Of a stretch of 64,000 nucleotides of DNA, positions 17,110 through 27,146 are shown piece by piece. A program made the position numbers and the translations under genes. Under the pieces are notes generated by a model. That model did not search any database and was not told where the DNA came from. It saw only the letters and a list, made by a program, of their open reading frames with translations. Every line of letters begins with the position of its first letter. Positions within the stretch are counted from its first letter, which is position 1. This stretch comes from Mucilaginibacter kameinonensis (GTDB lineage: Bacteria > Bacteroidota > Bacteroidia > Sphingobacteriales > Sphingobacteriaceae): contig NZ_RCWZ01000001.1 in assembly GCF_003675385.1 (NCBI RefSeq), positions 868,001-932,000 on the forward strand. Direction: 5' to 3'.

Positions 17110-17175
17110 AATTTTTATGGCAAAATTGAGGATTATGACGCAGTTACGCCTGTGACAATAATCACAATCGGCAAA

Positions 17176-17745
17176 TCAGTTTTTGGAGCGGATCCTGCTC
17201 AAAGTTTCGCGGGTAACACCGATATAGGAAGCGAGTTGCGAGAGTGAGATCCGTTGAAGCAGCCGGGGATTATTCTTTTCGATAAAATGATACCGTTCGG
17301 CAGGTGTGTAGATCTTAAAAAGTTCGCTGTGCTCTTCGGAAGCCAGCAATAATCGCACGGCTACACGGCGTACAAACAATGCCACAAGCGGCAGGTCGAT
17401 ATGCTGAGCAGCGATTTTGTCCCAATCAAAAATATAAACAACCGCTTTTTCACCCGCCTCAATTGTGTACTCGGATGGACTACGGGACTTAAAACTCCTG
17501 AGGTTGGAAGTAAAGCCCTTTTCAAACGTAAAATTGAGATTAATAACTACGCCATCTTTATTATACCAGGTACGCAGATAGCCTTCATCAACAAAATAAA
17601 AATGCCGGCAAACCTGCCCCACTTCTAAAACCGCCTGGCCTTTTTTCAATTCATGCCGGGTAACACAGCTCAGTAACATAGATAAGTCCTCATCGGGCAT
17701 ATCCACAACGGTTTTGATGGCATTAATTAATGGCTCGTTATCCAT
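17176..17745 (-). CDS. Crp/Fnr-family transcriptional regulator
   Basis: A 189-residue regulator. An N-terminal cyclic-nucleotide-binding-like beta-roll (HELKKGQAVLEVGQVCRHFYFV, DEGYLRTWYNKDG) lacks the full phosphate-binding cassette of Crp. A C-terminal helix-turn-helix ISLSQLASYIGVTRETLSRIR is at about residues 165-187. No Cys cluster, so it is not an Fnr-type oxygen sensor. In Bacteroidota such proteins often control the neighbouring gene; here the membrane protein and isochorismatase-fold gene downstream. Confidence 0.88.
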   Translation of the reverse strand: MDNEPLINAIKTVVDMPDEDLSMLLSCVTRHELKKGQAVLEVGQVCRHFYFVDEGYLRTWYNKDGVVINLNFTFEKGFTSNLRSFKSRSPSEYTIEAGEKAVVYIFDWDKIAAQHIDLPLVALFVRRVAVRLLLASEEHSELFKIYTPAERYHFIEKNNPRLLQRISLSQLASYIGVTRETLSRIRSKN

Positions 17746-17848
17746 TTAGCGATGCTCGAATGTTGTAAAGGTAGTAGAAAATGAGGGATTTTATATTTAA
17801 AGGATGACACTTCGTTAGCATCCGGATTTGCTTATTGCTATATAAATC

Positions 17849-17948
17849 ACGTCATTATAAGTAACCATGAGGACTATTCAAAAAATCGCGATGACATATA
17901 AATAATATATTGCTTTGAGGCTTTGGAGTTATGGTCCTGCAATGACGT
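17849..17948. repeat. Palindromic interspersed repeat, degenerate copy
   Basis: Ends ACGTCATT and AATGACGT match the outer arms of the repeats at 2844, 6464 and 19435, but the inside has decayed (GCGATGACAT at 17888 remains). It fills most of the 219-base gap between the Crp gene and murF. Confidence 0.55.
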
Positions 17949-17964
17949 TTTTTATAAGGATATA

Positions 17965-19326
17965 TTAAAACAACTCTACCAACCGCTCCAAAGCCATTCC
18001 TCTTGATCCTTTGATCAGTATGGTAGAATTGCTTATTGGCTGCGCTTTTAAGGCTGCGATGGCATCTTCGGCAGTTTCATAAAACTTATTGTCCATGGTC
18101 CATTGTCCATGGTCCATGGACTCAGACGCTGCTAAAAAATCTTTGCCAATAAAGATCCGTTCATCAACCGGTGTATCCATCGCCTTTTTAATTACTGCGG
18201 CGTGTTCAACTGCTGCTTCGGGGCCCATCTCAAACATATCGCCCAAAATAAGTACTTTCCTTTTCGCTTCAATTTTGTCTACGTTGTCGATAGCTACAAA
18301 CATGCTGCTTGGGTTGGCATTGTAATAATCGCAAATGAGGGTATTGGTAGCCGTTTGCACAATTTGCGAGCGGTTATTTTTAGGTTGATAACCCTCAACG
18401 CCGGCATTAATTTCATTGGCCGGTAAACCGAGATAGGTACCGATACAAATCGCTACCAAAATATTGGGCAGATTATAGGTGCCGGTTAGCTGGGTTTTAA
18501 CTTTATAACTATCGCCGGTTTTATTGTTGATCCACTCCAAAGTAAGCAAAGGAGAGTTTTCCAACAGTTCGCCGCTGATGAGGTTATCAATAGCATCGGT
18601 ACCATAATAAACAACATGGTTAAGATGACGGGCATCTGCCATCTCCATTAAAACAGCATCATCACTATTAACAAAAACAGCATTCTGACTTCCCGACTTT
18701 CCGACTTCCGGACTTCCCGACTTCTCAAAATAATCATACAACTCCCCCTTACCCTTCTTCACACCCTCAACTCCACCAAAGCCTTCCAAATGAGCTTTCC
18801 CCACATTGGTAATTAAACCATGCGAAGGTTGAGCGATGCTACAAAGCAGCTCGATCTCTTTTTGATGATTCGCGCCCATTTCAATAACCGCTACTTCATG
18901 ACTGGCATCAATAGTTAATATGGTAAGCGGTACGCCAATATGGTTATTTAAGTTACCCTGGGTAGCCTGGGTTTTAAAATGCTGGGACAGCACGGCATTG
19001 ATCAGCTCCTTAGTGGTGGTTTTGCCATTTGTACCAGTAAGGCCAACAACCGGAATAGCAAGCTGACGGCGATGGTGGCGTGCTAGGTCCTGCAAAGTTG
19101 TTAACACATCCTCAACCAATAAATACTGTTCGCCTAATTGGTAATCGGGATTATCGATCACTGCGTAGGCGGCACCGGCCTCCACTGCTTTTTGAGCGAA
19201 TGTGTTGGCATCAAACTTATCGCCCTTAAGCGCGAAAAACAGGCTGCCAGGAATGATCTTCCGGGTGTCGGTGCTGATTACGGGATGTTTGAGATATATA
19301 TCGTATAGTTGGGTTGTGGTAGTCAT
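17965..19326 (-). CDS. murF: UDP-MurNAc-tripeptide--D-alanyl-D-alanine ligase with two repeat-derived inserts
   Basis: Adds D-Ala-D-Ala to the peptidoglycan precursor in the cytoplasm. 453 residues from MTTTTQLYD (19326); an upstream ATG at 19350 adds eight unlikely residues. The ATP site GLTGTNGKTTTKELI is at residues ~95-109, and the Mur motifs EMGANHQKEIELL and YNANPSSM are present. Two stretches look foreign: residues ~201-214 (KSGSPEVGKSGS), encoded by a degenerate GACTTCCC repeat at 18687-18725, and residues ~402-412 (SMDHGQWTMDNK), encoded by a GTCCATG repeat at 18089-18122. Both are in frame, so the enzyme is probably intact. Confidence 0.95.
   Translation of the reverse strand: MTTTTQLYDIYLKHPVISTDTRKIIPGSLFFALKGDKFDANTFAQKAVEAGAAYAVIDNPDYQLGEQYLLVEDVLTTLQDLARHHRRQLAIPVVGLTGTNGKTTTKELINAVLSQHFKTQATQGNLNNHIGVPLTILTIDASHEVAVIEMGANHQKEIELLCSIAQPSHGLITNVGKAHLEGFGGVEGVKKGKGELYDYFEKSGSPEVGKSGSQNAVFVNSDDAVLMEMADARHLNHVVYYGTDAIDNLISGELLENSPLLTLEWINNKTGDSYKVKTQLTGTYNLPNILVAICIGTYLGLPANEINAGVEGYQPKNNRSQIVQTATNTLICDYYNANPSSMFVAIDNVDKIEAKRKVLILGDMFEMGPEAAVEHAAVIKKAMDTPVDERIFIGKDFLAASESMDHGQWTMDNKFYETAEDAIAALKAQPISNSTILIKGSRGMALERLVELF
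18089..18122. repeat. murF: GTCCATG minisatellite inside murF
   Basis: About four tandem degenerate GTCCATG/GTCCATT units, in frame within the C-terminal domain coding region of murF. Confidence 0.85.
18687..18725. repeat. murF: GACTTCCC minisatellite inside murF
   Basis: Five degenerate units of GACTTCCC/GACTTTCC, in frame within the central domain coding region of murF. Confidence 0.85.
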
Positions 19327-19434
19327 GTGTGTTGAACAAATACAATTCAAAAATATATCATTATCATCTTACGCTCGTTTATAAACTCCAAATGTTGGGA
19401 AGATGAAAGCTGCTTGGAAAAACAAATAAAAACC

Positions 19435-19530
19435 ATGTCATTGCGAGCGAAGCGTGGCAATCTCGTAGCCAATGCATGTCCGATCTGCATAGCTACGAGA
19501 TTGCTTCGTCGTTCCTCCTCGCAATGACAT
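19435..19530. repeat. Palindromic interspersed repeat, copy 3
   Basis: 96 bp, identical to the element at 2844-2939 apart from four transitions in the loop. It lies in the 303-base gap between murF and recQ (19327-19629), where no gene is seen. Confidence 0.92.
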
Positions 19531-19629
19531 ATATTTTTACACCAGCGATCCCGCATTTTTCCTCTTCCCAACACTTGTGCTTGCAAACGAACGCAATGAT
19601 ATTCTCATCAAACTTAACAAAAATTATTC

Positions 19630-21801
19630 CTACCTCTTCATCCAGTCCATCACTGCCCTGATCTCGCCGTAGCTATAATCCTCGCCTAAAATCTCTTTTA
19701 TGGGCGATAGCCTTTCAGCACCGTAGCTTTCGACAGCATCAGCAATAGCAGCTATTTTTTTCTGCGGAACAATTTCGGTAATATCCAGATCGCCGTTTTG
19801 TACATAATAACTCAGGTGTGTTTCTATGGTAGATGTAGTGAAACCGCGTTCAGCAGCTATTTCCACAATCGTTTTTCCGGAACGATATAGATTAAACGTT
19901 TCGGCTTTGGTATCACTGTTTCGCGAAGAAGTTTTGACTTGCCCTGTCGATTTCGTCTTACGCTCGCGCTTAGGCGATTTCTGTTTTATTTTTGAACCGA
20001 GGCTTTTCTCTGCACAATATTCCTTAACAGGTTGCAATAACTCGCGGCCATAGCGGGCCAGCTTGATGTCGCCGAAGCCAGATATCAATCGTAGTTCGTC
20101 CAAACTTTGCGGCAGGTAGGTGGCCATCTCCTGCAATGTGGCATCAGATACGATAACATATGCCGGCACATTTTCATTCTCGGCAATACCACGCCTAACC
20201 TCTCTTAAGCGGTTAAACAACGGAACTTCATGCGGTATACTTTCTTCGTGATGAACCTCTTCTACCTTTTCTATTTCAATAAACTCAATCTTCTGCCCGC
20301 CCTTTAAAACATCGGCGCTTAACGCGGTAAGTTTTAAAACCGGATATTCATCGCCTGCGGTTTGCAGGTAGCCCATGGTTACCAGTTCACGGATGTGGTG
20401 CTGCCAGTCGGCCTTGCTGATATCGGCGCCAATGCCGTAGGTTTTAAGCTGTTTATGCTCCTCGCGGATCTTATCACTTTTTGATCCGCGTAAAAAATCG
20501 ACCACATAGTTTGCCCCGAAGCGTTCATTTAAACGGGCAACTGCAGAGAGCGCCTTTTGGGCTATCAGCGTACCATCAAAGCGTTTGTACTCGGTGAGGC
20601 AAACATCGCATGAGCCGCATTTAGCCGGAAATTCCTCGTCGAAATATTTCATGAGGTATTGTCGGCGGCAAGAAAGCAGCTGGCAATATTTTACCATATC
20701 ATTAAGCTTGTTGAGCATGATCCGGCTTTGCTGCTCGTTACCTTCAACCTTTGCAAAGCCCTGCAGCTTCATTGCGTCGCCCGGCGAGTAAAGCAATAAA
20801 GCTTCAGATGGTAAGCCATCGCGCCCTGCCCTGCCTGTTTCCTGGTAATAGCCCTCAATGTTTTTAGGCAGATCGACATGCACCACGTAGCGCACGTTTG
20901 ATTTGTTGATACCCATACCAAAGGCGATGGTAGCCACAATGATCTTTACATCATCGCGCAAAAAGGCCTCCTGGTTGCGGGCTTTTATTTCATTGCTTAA
21001 TCCGGCATGATAGGCCTCCGCAGCAAAACCTTCATCCTTTAAATCTTCGGCCAAAGCTTCGGTAGATTTTCGGGAGAGGCAATAAATGATGCCCGACTCA
21101 TCTTTATGCTCATTTAAAAAAGCGGTTAGCTGTTTAAAGCTGTTCTTTTTCGGCGTTACGCGGTAAGTAATATTTGCTCTATTAAATGAGGATACAAATA
21201 TGGCCGGCGATTTAAGATTAAGCTTTTCAAGTATATCCTTCTGAGTGAGCTTATCGGCCGTAGCTGTAAGTGCGATAACCGGTACCGACGGAAATTCTTC
21301 TTTAAGCCCGGCAAGCATCAGGTATTCGGGTCTGAAATCATGGCCCCATGATGAGATACAATGCGCCTCGTCTATTGCTATTTGCGCTACTTTCAGCGTT
21401 TTTAAAAAAGGGATCAGCTTGTTGTCTTTATTCTCCTTGCTTTCGGCACTGAACAAGCGCTCTGGCGCAAGATAAAGCAGTTTGATCTCGTTGTTCCGAA
21501 GCTGGTTAACCAGGATCCGTGTTTCTTCGGGATTTAATGACGAATTGAGGAAAGCTGCCGGGATGCCATTCACATTAAGACTATCTACCTGGTCTTTCAT
21601 CAACGCAATAAGCGGCGATATTACTATGGTAAGGCCATCTAACAATACAGCAGGCAGTTGGTAGCACAATGATTTGCCACCGCCGGTAGGCATCAGTGCC
21701 ATTACATCCTGCCCTTTCAGGATATTTTGAATGATTGCTTCCTGCTCATGCCGGAAAGCACTATAACCAAAATATTTTTGCAGGGCCTGGATAGGTGTCA
21801 T
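19630..21801 (-). CDS. recQ: ATP-dependent DNA helicase RecQ
   Basis: 3'-5' helicase acting in recombination and fork repair. 723 residues from MTPIQALQKYFGYS (21801); an in-frame ATG at 21837 lies in the repeat upstream and is rejected. Domains in order: helicase core with PTGGGKSLCYQLPA and DEAHCISSWGHDFRPEY (about 1-340), RQC zinc-binding region with Cys motif CGSCDVC, winged helix, HRDC (FNRLREVRRGIAENENVPAYV, near 525-600), and a C-terminal helix-turn-helix segment (FNLYRSGKTIVEIAAERGFT) typical of long RecQ forms. Confidence 0.95.
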   Translation of the reverse strand: MTPIQALQKYFGYSAFRHEQEAIIQNILKGQDVMALMPTGGGKSLCYQLPAVLLDGLTIVISPLIALMKDQVDSLNVNGIPAAFLNSSLNPEETRILVNQLRNNEIKLLYLAPERLFSAESKENKDNKLIPFLKTLKVAQIAIDEAHCISSWGHDFRPEYLMLAGLKEEFPSVPVIALTATADKLTQKDILEKLNLKSPAIFVSSFNRANITYRVTPKKNSFKQLTAFLNEHKDESGIIYCLSRKSTEALAEDLKDEGFAAEAYHAGLSNEIKARNQEAFLRDDVKIIVATIAFGMGINKSNVRYVVHVDLPKNIEGYYQETGRAGRDGLPSEALLLYSPGDAMKLQGFAKVEGNEQQSRIMLNKLNDMVKYCQLLSCRRQYLMKYFDEEFPAKCGSCDVCLTEYKRFDGTLIAQKALSAVARLNERFGANYVVDFLRGSKSDKIREEHKQLKTYGIGADISKADWQHHIRELVTMGYLQTAGDEYPVLKLTALSADVLKGGQKIEFIEIEKVEEVHHEESIPHEVPLFNRLREVRRGIAENENVPAYVIVSDATLQEMATYLPQSLDELRLISGFGDIKLARYGRELLQPVKEYCAEKSLGSKIKQKSPKRERKTKSTGQVKTSSRNSDTKAETFNLYRSGKTIVEIAAERGFTTSTIETHLSYYVQNGDLDITEIVPQKKIAAIADAVESYGAERLSPIKEILGEDYSYGEIRAVMDWMKR

Positions 21802-21819
21802 GTTTGTTGATATGCTTTC

Positions 21820-21993
21820 AAATGTGCAGATATGCAAATGTGCAGATTTCAGAAAGATTTCGGATGTGCAAATTTCATATGTACATATTTTTTATGCGAA
21901 AGCGGCATATAATTGCATTTTCTCATTTGCATATCTGCACATCTAAAATTTGCACATTCAAACAATCTGCACATCTGAAATTTGCACATCTGC
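21820..21993. repeat. Degenerate TGCAGATATGCAAA / TTTGCACATCTG repeat tract
   Basis: Several copies of GTGCAGAT and ATGCAAATGTGCAG on one side and their inverted forms (CTGCACATCT, TTTGCACAT) on the other fill the 248-base gap between the divergent recQ and M14 genes. The promoters of both genes must lie within or beside it. Confidence 0.75.
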
Positions 21994-22049
21994 CAATATT
22001 TTGTGCATATTAGCTTATCTCTTTTCTCCCACACATTATTATATAATAT

Positions 22050-24557
22050 ATGATAAAAAGACATTTACTTCTCTTTGTATTTATAGGCTTTTTTTGTTCA
22101 GCCTTTGCGCAAAAGATCCAGTCGCCGCAGGAGTTTCTGGGTTACAAGCTGGGAGAGCATTTTACCCCGCATTACCGCATTGTCGAATATTTTAGATATG
22201 TGGCCTCCGTTTCAAAAAACGTAAAGCTACAGCAGTTCGGTACTACCAACGAGGGCAGGCCACTATTGGCAATGTTTATCGCATCCGACGAGAATATCGG
22301 TCGCCTGGAAGAGATCCGTCATAATAACCTTAAACTGGCCGGTGTTGAAAGCGGCGGCGGCAGCACATCTATGCCGGTGGTTACCTGGCTGAGCTATAAC
22401 GTACATGGTAATGAGCCTGCATCAAGTGAAGCCTCCATGTGGACTTTATTTGACCTGGTTGACCCGGCAAACACGGCTACCAAAGCCTGGCTTAAAAATA
22501 TGGTCGTAGTTATCGACCCATGTCTAAACCCCGATGGCCGCGACCGTTATGTGAACTTTTATAATTCGGTGGTAGGCTCTGCACCTGATGCTAACCCAAC
22601 TTCGCGCGAGCATGTTGAACCATGGCCGGGCGGCAGGGTTAATCATTTTTACTTTGACCTTAACCGCGATTGGGCATGGCAGCAGCAAAAAGAAACCCAG
22701 GCAAGGGTAGGTTTGTACAATCAATGGTTGCCGCAGGTGCATGTTGATTATCATGAGCAGGGTTATAACGCGCCTTATTATTTTGCCCCGGCAGCCGAGC
22801 CATATCATAAGGATATTACGCAGTGGCAGCGCCAGTTCCAGGTTACTATTGGTAAAAACAACGCCAAGTATTTTGACCAGAATGGCTGGATGTATTTTAC
22901 CAAATATGAGTTCGACCTGTTGTACCCTTCTTATGGCGACACTTATCCTTTATATAACGGTTCAATAGGGATGACGTACGAGCAGGGCGGCATCAGCGCG
23001 GGTTTGGCTGTGGTTACACGTGCCGGCGATACCCTTACCCTGGTGCAACGGGTTGCTCATCATCATTCAACGAGCTTAAGTACGCTGGAGATAGCCTCGC
23101 TCAATACACAAAAACTTTTGGACGAGTACAAAAAGTTTTTTGATAACAACCGCAACAATCCTCCGGGCGAGTACAAGACCTATGTTTTTAAAAACGATAA
23201 CAATAATAAAATAAACGCACTGGCAAAAATGCTGGAGCGTAATGGTATTCAGTATGGATTTGGTTTAGCCAATAAAACGGTAACCGGCTTTAACTATATC
23301 ACACAAAAAACGGAGCAGTATAATGTTGGCACGAATGACCTGGTAATTAATGCCTATCAGCCTAAAGCTGTGTTGCTGCATGTGCTGCTTGAACCTAAAA
23401 CCGTTATCCCGGATTCGGCTACCTATGATATCACCGCATGGTCGCTGCCCTATGCCTATGGGTTGAAAGCTTATGGCGTGAAAGAATCATTTAAACCGGC
23501 TAATGCAAAATGGAATGTGGCTGAACCGGGCCCATTAACCAATACGCATGCTTATGCCTATGTATCGGCATGGCAGTCGGTTAATGATGTGAAATTTTTA
23601 GCTGCCTTGTTAAAAAAGAAAATCAAAGTACGCTATGCCGAGAAACCTTTTGAAGTAGGCGGCAAGCAATTTACAGCCGGATCGTTGATTGTAACCCGTG
23701 CAGGAAATGACAATGCCGATTTTGATCAGATCGTAACCCAAACTGCGGCTTCGCTTAACCAGGAGATCACTGCTATTTCAACAGGCTTTGTTGATAAAGG
23801 ATCGGATTTTGGGTCGGATGCGGTTAGGGCTATCCGTCAGCCAAAGGTGTTGTTGGTGGCAGGCGATGGTGTTAACTCTGAAGCTATGGGTGAAGTTTGG
23901 CATTTGTTTGAGGCGCAGATAGGATACCCTATTACTTTGGTTCGTTACCAGGACCTTGGTCGCACAAAACTTGGAGAGTTTGATGTGGCTATTTTCCCTG
24001 ACGGACGTTATGATGATTTCCCTTCAGAGAAACTTCAAAACTGGGTACGCGATGGTGGTAAGCTCATCGCTATGGAAAATGCAGTATCGTTACTGGTTGA
24101 TAAAAAAGGTATCCTGCTCAAACGTAAGGAAGAGAAAAAGGACGATAAAGAAAAAGACAAGGAAAAGGATAAACCGGTTAAATTATATGGCGACCGTGAG
24201 CGCACGGCTATCAGCTCATCTATCCCAGGCGCTATATATAAATTAAAGCTTGACAATACCCACCCACTTGGCTTCGGTTTGCCTGACTATTATTATTCGC
24301 TAAAGCTGAATGATGATATTTATGACCTGTTTAGCGACGAAGACGGCTGGAATGTAGGCACTATTAAAAAAGATGGCTATGTATCGGGCTTTGTGGGTTA
24401 CGAATCAAAGAAGAAAATCAACAATGGTCTTCTCCTCGGTGTACAACCTATGGGCCGTGGCTCAGTAGTTTATATGGTTGATGACCCCCTGTTCCGCAGT
24501 TTCTGGGAAAACGGGAAGCTGTTATTCAGTAACGCCGTGTTTATGGTGGGGCAGTAG
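22050..24557 (+). CDS. Secreted M14-family zinc carboxypeptidase
   Basis: An 835-residue exported metallopeptidase with a signal peptide ending FCSAFAQ. The zinc ligands are visible: H119xxE122 in NVHGNEPASSE and H235 in VDYHEQGYN; the substrate-carboxylate Arg lies in NPDGRDRY (164). The catalytic domain covers about residues 35-370; the C-terminal half has a glutamine-amidotransferase-like VLLVAGDGVNSEAMGEVWHL segment and a Lys/Glu/Asp-rich linker (near 690-712). It likely trims peptides in the periplasm or outside. The stop is followed at once by a GC-rich repeat arm. Confidence 0.9.
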   Translation: MIKRHLLLFVFIGFFCSAFAQKIQSPQEFLGYKLGEHFTPHYRIVEYFRYVASVSKNVKLQQFGTTNEGRPLLAMFIASDENIGRLEEIRHNNLKLAGVESGGGSTSMPVVTWLSYNVHGNEPASSEASMWTLFDLVDPANTATKAWLKNMVVVIDPCLNPDGRDRYVNFYNSVVGSAPDANPTSREHVEPWPGGRVNHFYFDLNRDWAWQQQKETQARVGLYNQWLPQVHVDYHEQGYNAPYYFAPAAEPYHKDITQWQRQFQVTIGKNNAKYFDQNGWMYFTKYEFDLLYPSYGDTYPLYNGSIGMTYEQGGISAGLAVVTRAGDTLTLVQRVAHHHSTSLSTLEIASLNTQKLLDEYKKFFDNNRNNPPGEYKTYVFKNDNNNKINALAKMLERNGIQYGFGLANKTVTGFNYITQKTEQYNVGTNDLVINAYQPKAVLLHVLLEPKTVIPDSATYDITAWSLPYAYGLKAYGVKESFKPANAKWNVAEPGPLTNTHAYAYVSAWQSVNDVKFLAALLKKKIKVRYAEKPFEVGGKQFTAGSLIVTRAGNDNADFDQIVTQTAASLNQEITAISTGFVDKGSDFGSDAVRAIRQPKVLLVAGDGVNSEAMGEVWHLFEAQIGYPITLVRYQDLGRTKLGEFDVAIFPDGRYDDFPSEKLQNWVRDGGKLIAMENAVSLLVDKKGILLKRKEEKKDDKEKDKEKDKPVKLYGDRERTAISSSIPGAIYKLKLDNTHPLGFGLPDYYYSLKLNDDIYDLFSDEDGWNVGTIKKDGYVSGFVGYESKKKINNGLLLGVQPMGRGSVVYMVDDPLFRSFWENGKLLFSNAVFMVGQ

Positions 24558-24558
24558 T

Positions 24559-24693
24559 GCCCCCCAGCCCCCTAAAGGGGGAGCAGCTACATCTATTTGA
24601 TAATTAAAAGGCAGGTTCCCAAAACGGGAACCTGCCTTTTGTATTTTAAGAATATGTTAATCAAAAAACTCCCCCTTTAGGGGGCCGGGGGGC
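24559..24693. repeat. GC-rich arms bracketing a terminator, locus 2
   Basis: The left arm (24559-24584, GCCCCCCAGCCCC, CTAAAGGGGGAG) starts 1 nt after the M14 stop; the right arm is its inverted copy and ends in the stop codon of the minus-strand receptor. Between them a perfect 15-bp stem with loop AAAAC (24606-24640), starting AAAAGGCAGG, plus T-run serves both convergent genes. Confidence 0.9.
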
Positions 24694-27146
24694 TAATTAT
24701 TCCCTTTTACCCTGCCTTTTTCGTCGTCGGCTCCGGAGCGGTGTTCGCGCATTTTGATGGAGTTGTTGCCAAAGTTGTAGGTGAAAGTAAGGCGCATTAC
24801 GCGGGTATCATTCTTTTGTTTAATATCAAAGTTGTTGTTGATCACGTGGCTGCTCAGATCATTACGGCGGATGTTGAAGATATCATCGCATGAAGCTTTA
24901 ACATTGAACTTTTTGTTCATGAATGATTTACTCAGACCCATATCTATCGAGTAACGTGGTCTGATTTTGTAGATGCCGTAGGTTAAGGAAGACTGATAAT
25001 CGCCCATTACCTCAAAGCGATAGCCTGCAAACTTGAATGTCTGGGTTGTACGCCCCTGGAAAGCCCATTGGCCATCACTGAATTTTGAACCCGCCAGTGT
25101 ATCTGATTTAAAGCCAAGGTAAAACGCGGTTGCATTAACGTTACCTTCCCACCATTTGGTGATTGTGAAAGGAGTGTTTACATTGATGTTGTACCCGGTT
25201 TGGGTTTGCAGGTTATCATTTGTTTGGAAGGTTTTATTGCCTTCTGATAGTATCAGTTCGGTAATAGCATCAGATGTGCGGCTATAACCAAGGCTCACAT
25301 TAACCGTTTTATTATAAGTATAATTAAGCTCAAAGTTTTGTGTGTATTGCGCTTTCAGGAAAGCATTACCCTTTGAAAAGGTATAAGGATCAAGATAATA
25401 TACAAACGGATTTAAGTCATCATACCCCGGACGATCGATACGGCGGCTGTACGAAAAACTCATTTCATGTTTGTCGCTTAAGGTTTGATTAACAAATACG
25501 CTCGGGAAAAAGTTCAGGTAGCTTCTTTTAACCGGTGTAAAACCAATCAAATTTCCTGTCGACCGGGTTTGTTCGGCACGTAAGCCTATTTGTACCGATG
25601 TTTTCTTGAACTGTTTGTTAAGGTTTATATACGCAGCGCTTATTTTTTCATTATAAATGAACCGGTTGGTGCGCGTAGTGTCGTTTAAATAAGCCATGGT
25701 AACGCTGTCCTGTTTTTGCGCACGAAGGTCGTTATCAGTTTTAACACTGCTGAATTTTGCACCGGCTTCCAGCTTTATGGTTTTAGTAAGAGGTTTGGCA
25801 TAATCAACCTTGCCGGTATATATGGTAATGTTTGATGGTGTTTGGTTGCTTAAATTCAGCGGAAAATGCTGCTGACTTCCGTCCTCTTTAAAATAGTTGG
25901 TATAATAAAACGCGTTGGAGTTATTTTTAAACTTGGAGTAATCCAAATCGAAGCTGATTTCCTGGCCGCTGGTGTCTATCTTAATTTTGTCATTAAGGTT
26001 AAGTGCAAAGTTTTTATACGTTTGTTTAATTACCGATGTGGTATGTAAAGAAGAATCGGCAGCGCCAAATTGCTTGCCTATAATGGTTTTAGTATCGTTA
26101 TTGTCGGTTCCGGAATTTGAATAGCCGCTTACCACAAAGCCGATGGTGTGTTTTGGCGTAAGGTCATAATCGGCACCCAGGCGGTAGTTGTTGTAATGGT
26201 TGCTGCCCGGCATCAATGACCTTTGGTTAAAATAAGTTTTATTGCCCAGGCTATCGGTAACTACACGGTTTAAGCGCAGATCATGTCCGCGTTTATTATC
26301 GCCCCTGCTTAACGAGGTAAATACATTAAGATTACCCTGTTTGTGATTAAGGTTTAGGCTGCTGTTATCGCGCCAGTACTGGCCTTTTGCACCGCCAACA
26401 GTAATACTGCCGTTTGTGCCCGATTGTGTATTCTTTTTTAGCTTGATATTGATGATGCCTGAGTTACCGGCCGCATCATATTTAGCTGATGGATTGGTAA
26501 TGATCTCGATAGATTTAATGGTGTTGCCATCAGTTGAGCGCAGTAAAGTGGCCAATTGAGCAGCGGTAAGGTATGTTAGTTTATCGTTGATCATTACGGT
26601 TACACCCTGTTTACCTTTCAGGCTGATGTTATCATCCTTGTCTACAGTAACACCTGGGGCACGCTCCAAAATCTCCATGGCGGTATTACCGGCTGCCAGT
26701 ACGCTGTTTTCAACGTTCATTACAGTACGGTCTATCTTGCGCTCAATTAAAGGTTTGGTAGCAGTAATGGTTACGGCCTTTAATTCGGTGCTTCCGGTAC
26801 GCAGGTTTAAAGCAGGTGCTGTAACCTGCGATGCATTAGCCGGTACGGTAAAACTTTTGCTTACCGCTTTCTGATAGCCAACGACGGTTGCTTTAATTAA
26901 GTAATTGCCCGCTTTGATGTTGGTAAAAACGTAAACCCCGGCATCATTGCTGAGTGCGCCCTTAACTACGGTGGAGTCAGATGCGCGTAAAAGGCTTACT
27001 GTTGCATAGTCAAGCGGTTTACCCTGGTCATTGAGCAGGGCGCCTGATACCTTTGTGGCAGGCGCCGCCTGCTGCGCAAGGGATACACTGCAACTGATAG
27101 CAACAAGCAGCAGTGTATAAAATATGTTGTGTATGATAGTTTTCAT
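24693..27146 (-). CDS. TonB-dependent receptor-like outer membrane beta-barrel protein
   Basis: 817 residues from MKTIIHN (27146), with a signal peptide ending VSLAQQ. An N-terminal carboxypeptidase-regulatory-like beta-sandwich (about 30-120: VSGALLNDQGKPLDYATVSLLR) precedes a plug domain (GNTAMEILERAPGVTVDKDDNISLKG... GIINIKLKK) and a C-terminal barrel of the outer-membrane beta-barrel family that is distinct from SusC. The substrate is unknown; there is no SusD partner here. The stop codon overlaps the right GC-rich repeat arm. The 303 bases upstream (27147-27449) hold no clear gene or consensus promoter. Confidence 0.88.
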   Translation of the reverse strand: MKTIIHNIFYTLLLVAISCSVSLAQQAAPATKVSGALLNDQGKPLDYATVSLLRASDSTVVKGALSNDAGVYVFTNIKAGNYLIKATVVGYQKAVSKSFTVPANASQVTAPALNLRTGSTELKAVTITATKPLIERKIDRTVMNVENSVLAAGNTAMEILERAPGVTVDKDDNISLKGKQGVTVMINDKLTYLTAAQLATLLRSTDGNTIKSIEIITNPSAKYDAAGNSGIINIKLKKNTQSGTNGSITVGGAKGQYWRDNSSLNLNHKQGNLNVFTSLSRGDNKRGHDLRLNRVVTDSLGNKTYFNQRSLMPGSNHYNNYRLGADYDLTPKHTIGFVVSGYSNSGTDNNDTKTIIGKQFGAADSSLHTTSVIKQTYKNFALNLNDKIKIDTSGQEISFDLDYSKFKNNSNAFYYTNYFKEDGSQQHFPLNLSNQTPSNITIYTGKVDYAKPLTKTIKLEAGAKFSSVKTDNDLRAQKQDSVTMAYLNDTTRTNRFIYNEKISAAYINLNKQFKKTSVQIGLRAEQTRSTGNLIGFTPVKRSYLNFFPSVFVNQTLSDKHEMSFSYSRRIDRPGYDDLNPFVYYLDPYTFSKGNAFLKAQYTQNFELNYTYNKTVNVSLGYSRTSDAITELILSEGNKTFQTNDNLQTQTGYNINVNTPFTITKWWEGNVNATAFYLGFKSDTLAGSKFSDGQWAFQGRTTQTFKFAGYRFEVMGDYQSSLTYGIYKIRPRYSIDMGLSKSFMNKKFNVKASCDDIFNIRRNDLSSHVINNNFDIKQKNDTRVMRLTFTYNFGNNSIKMREHRSGADDEKGRVKGNN

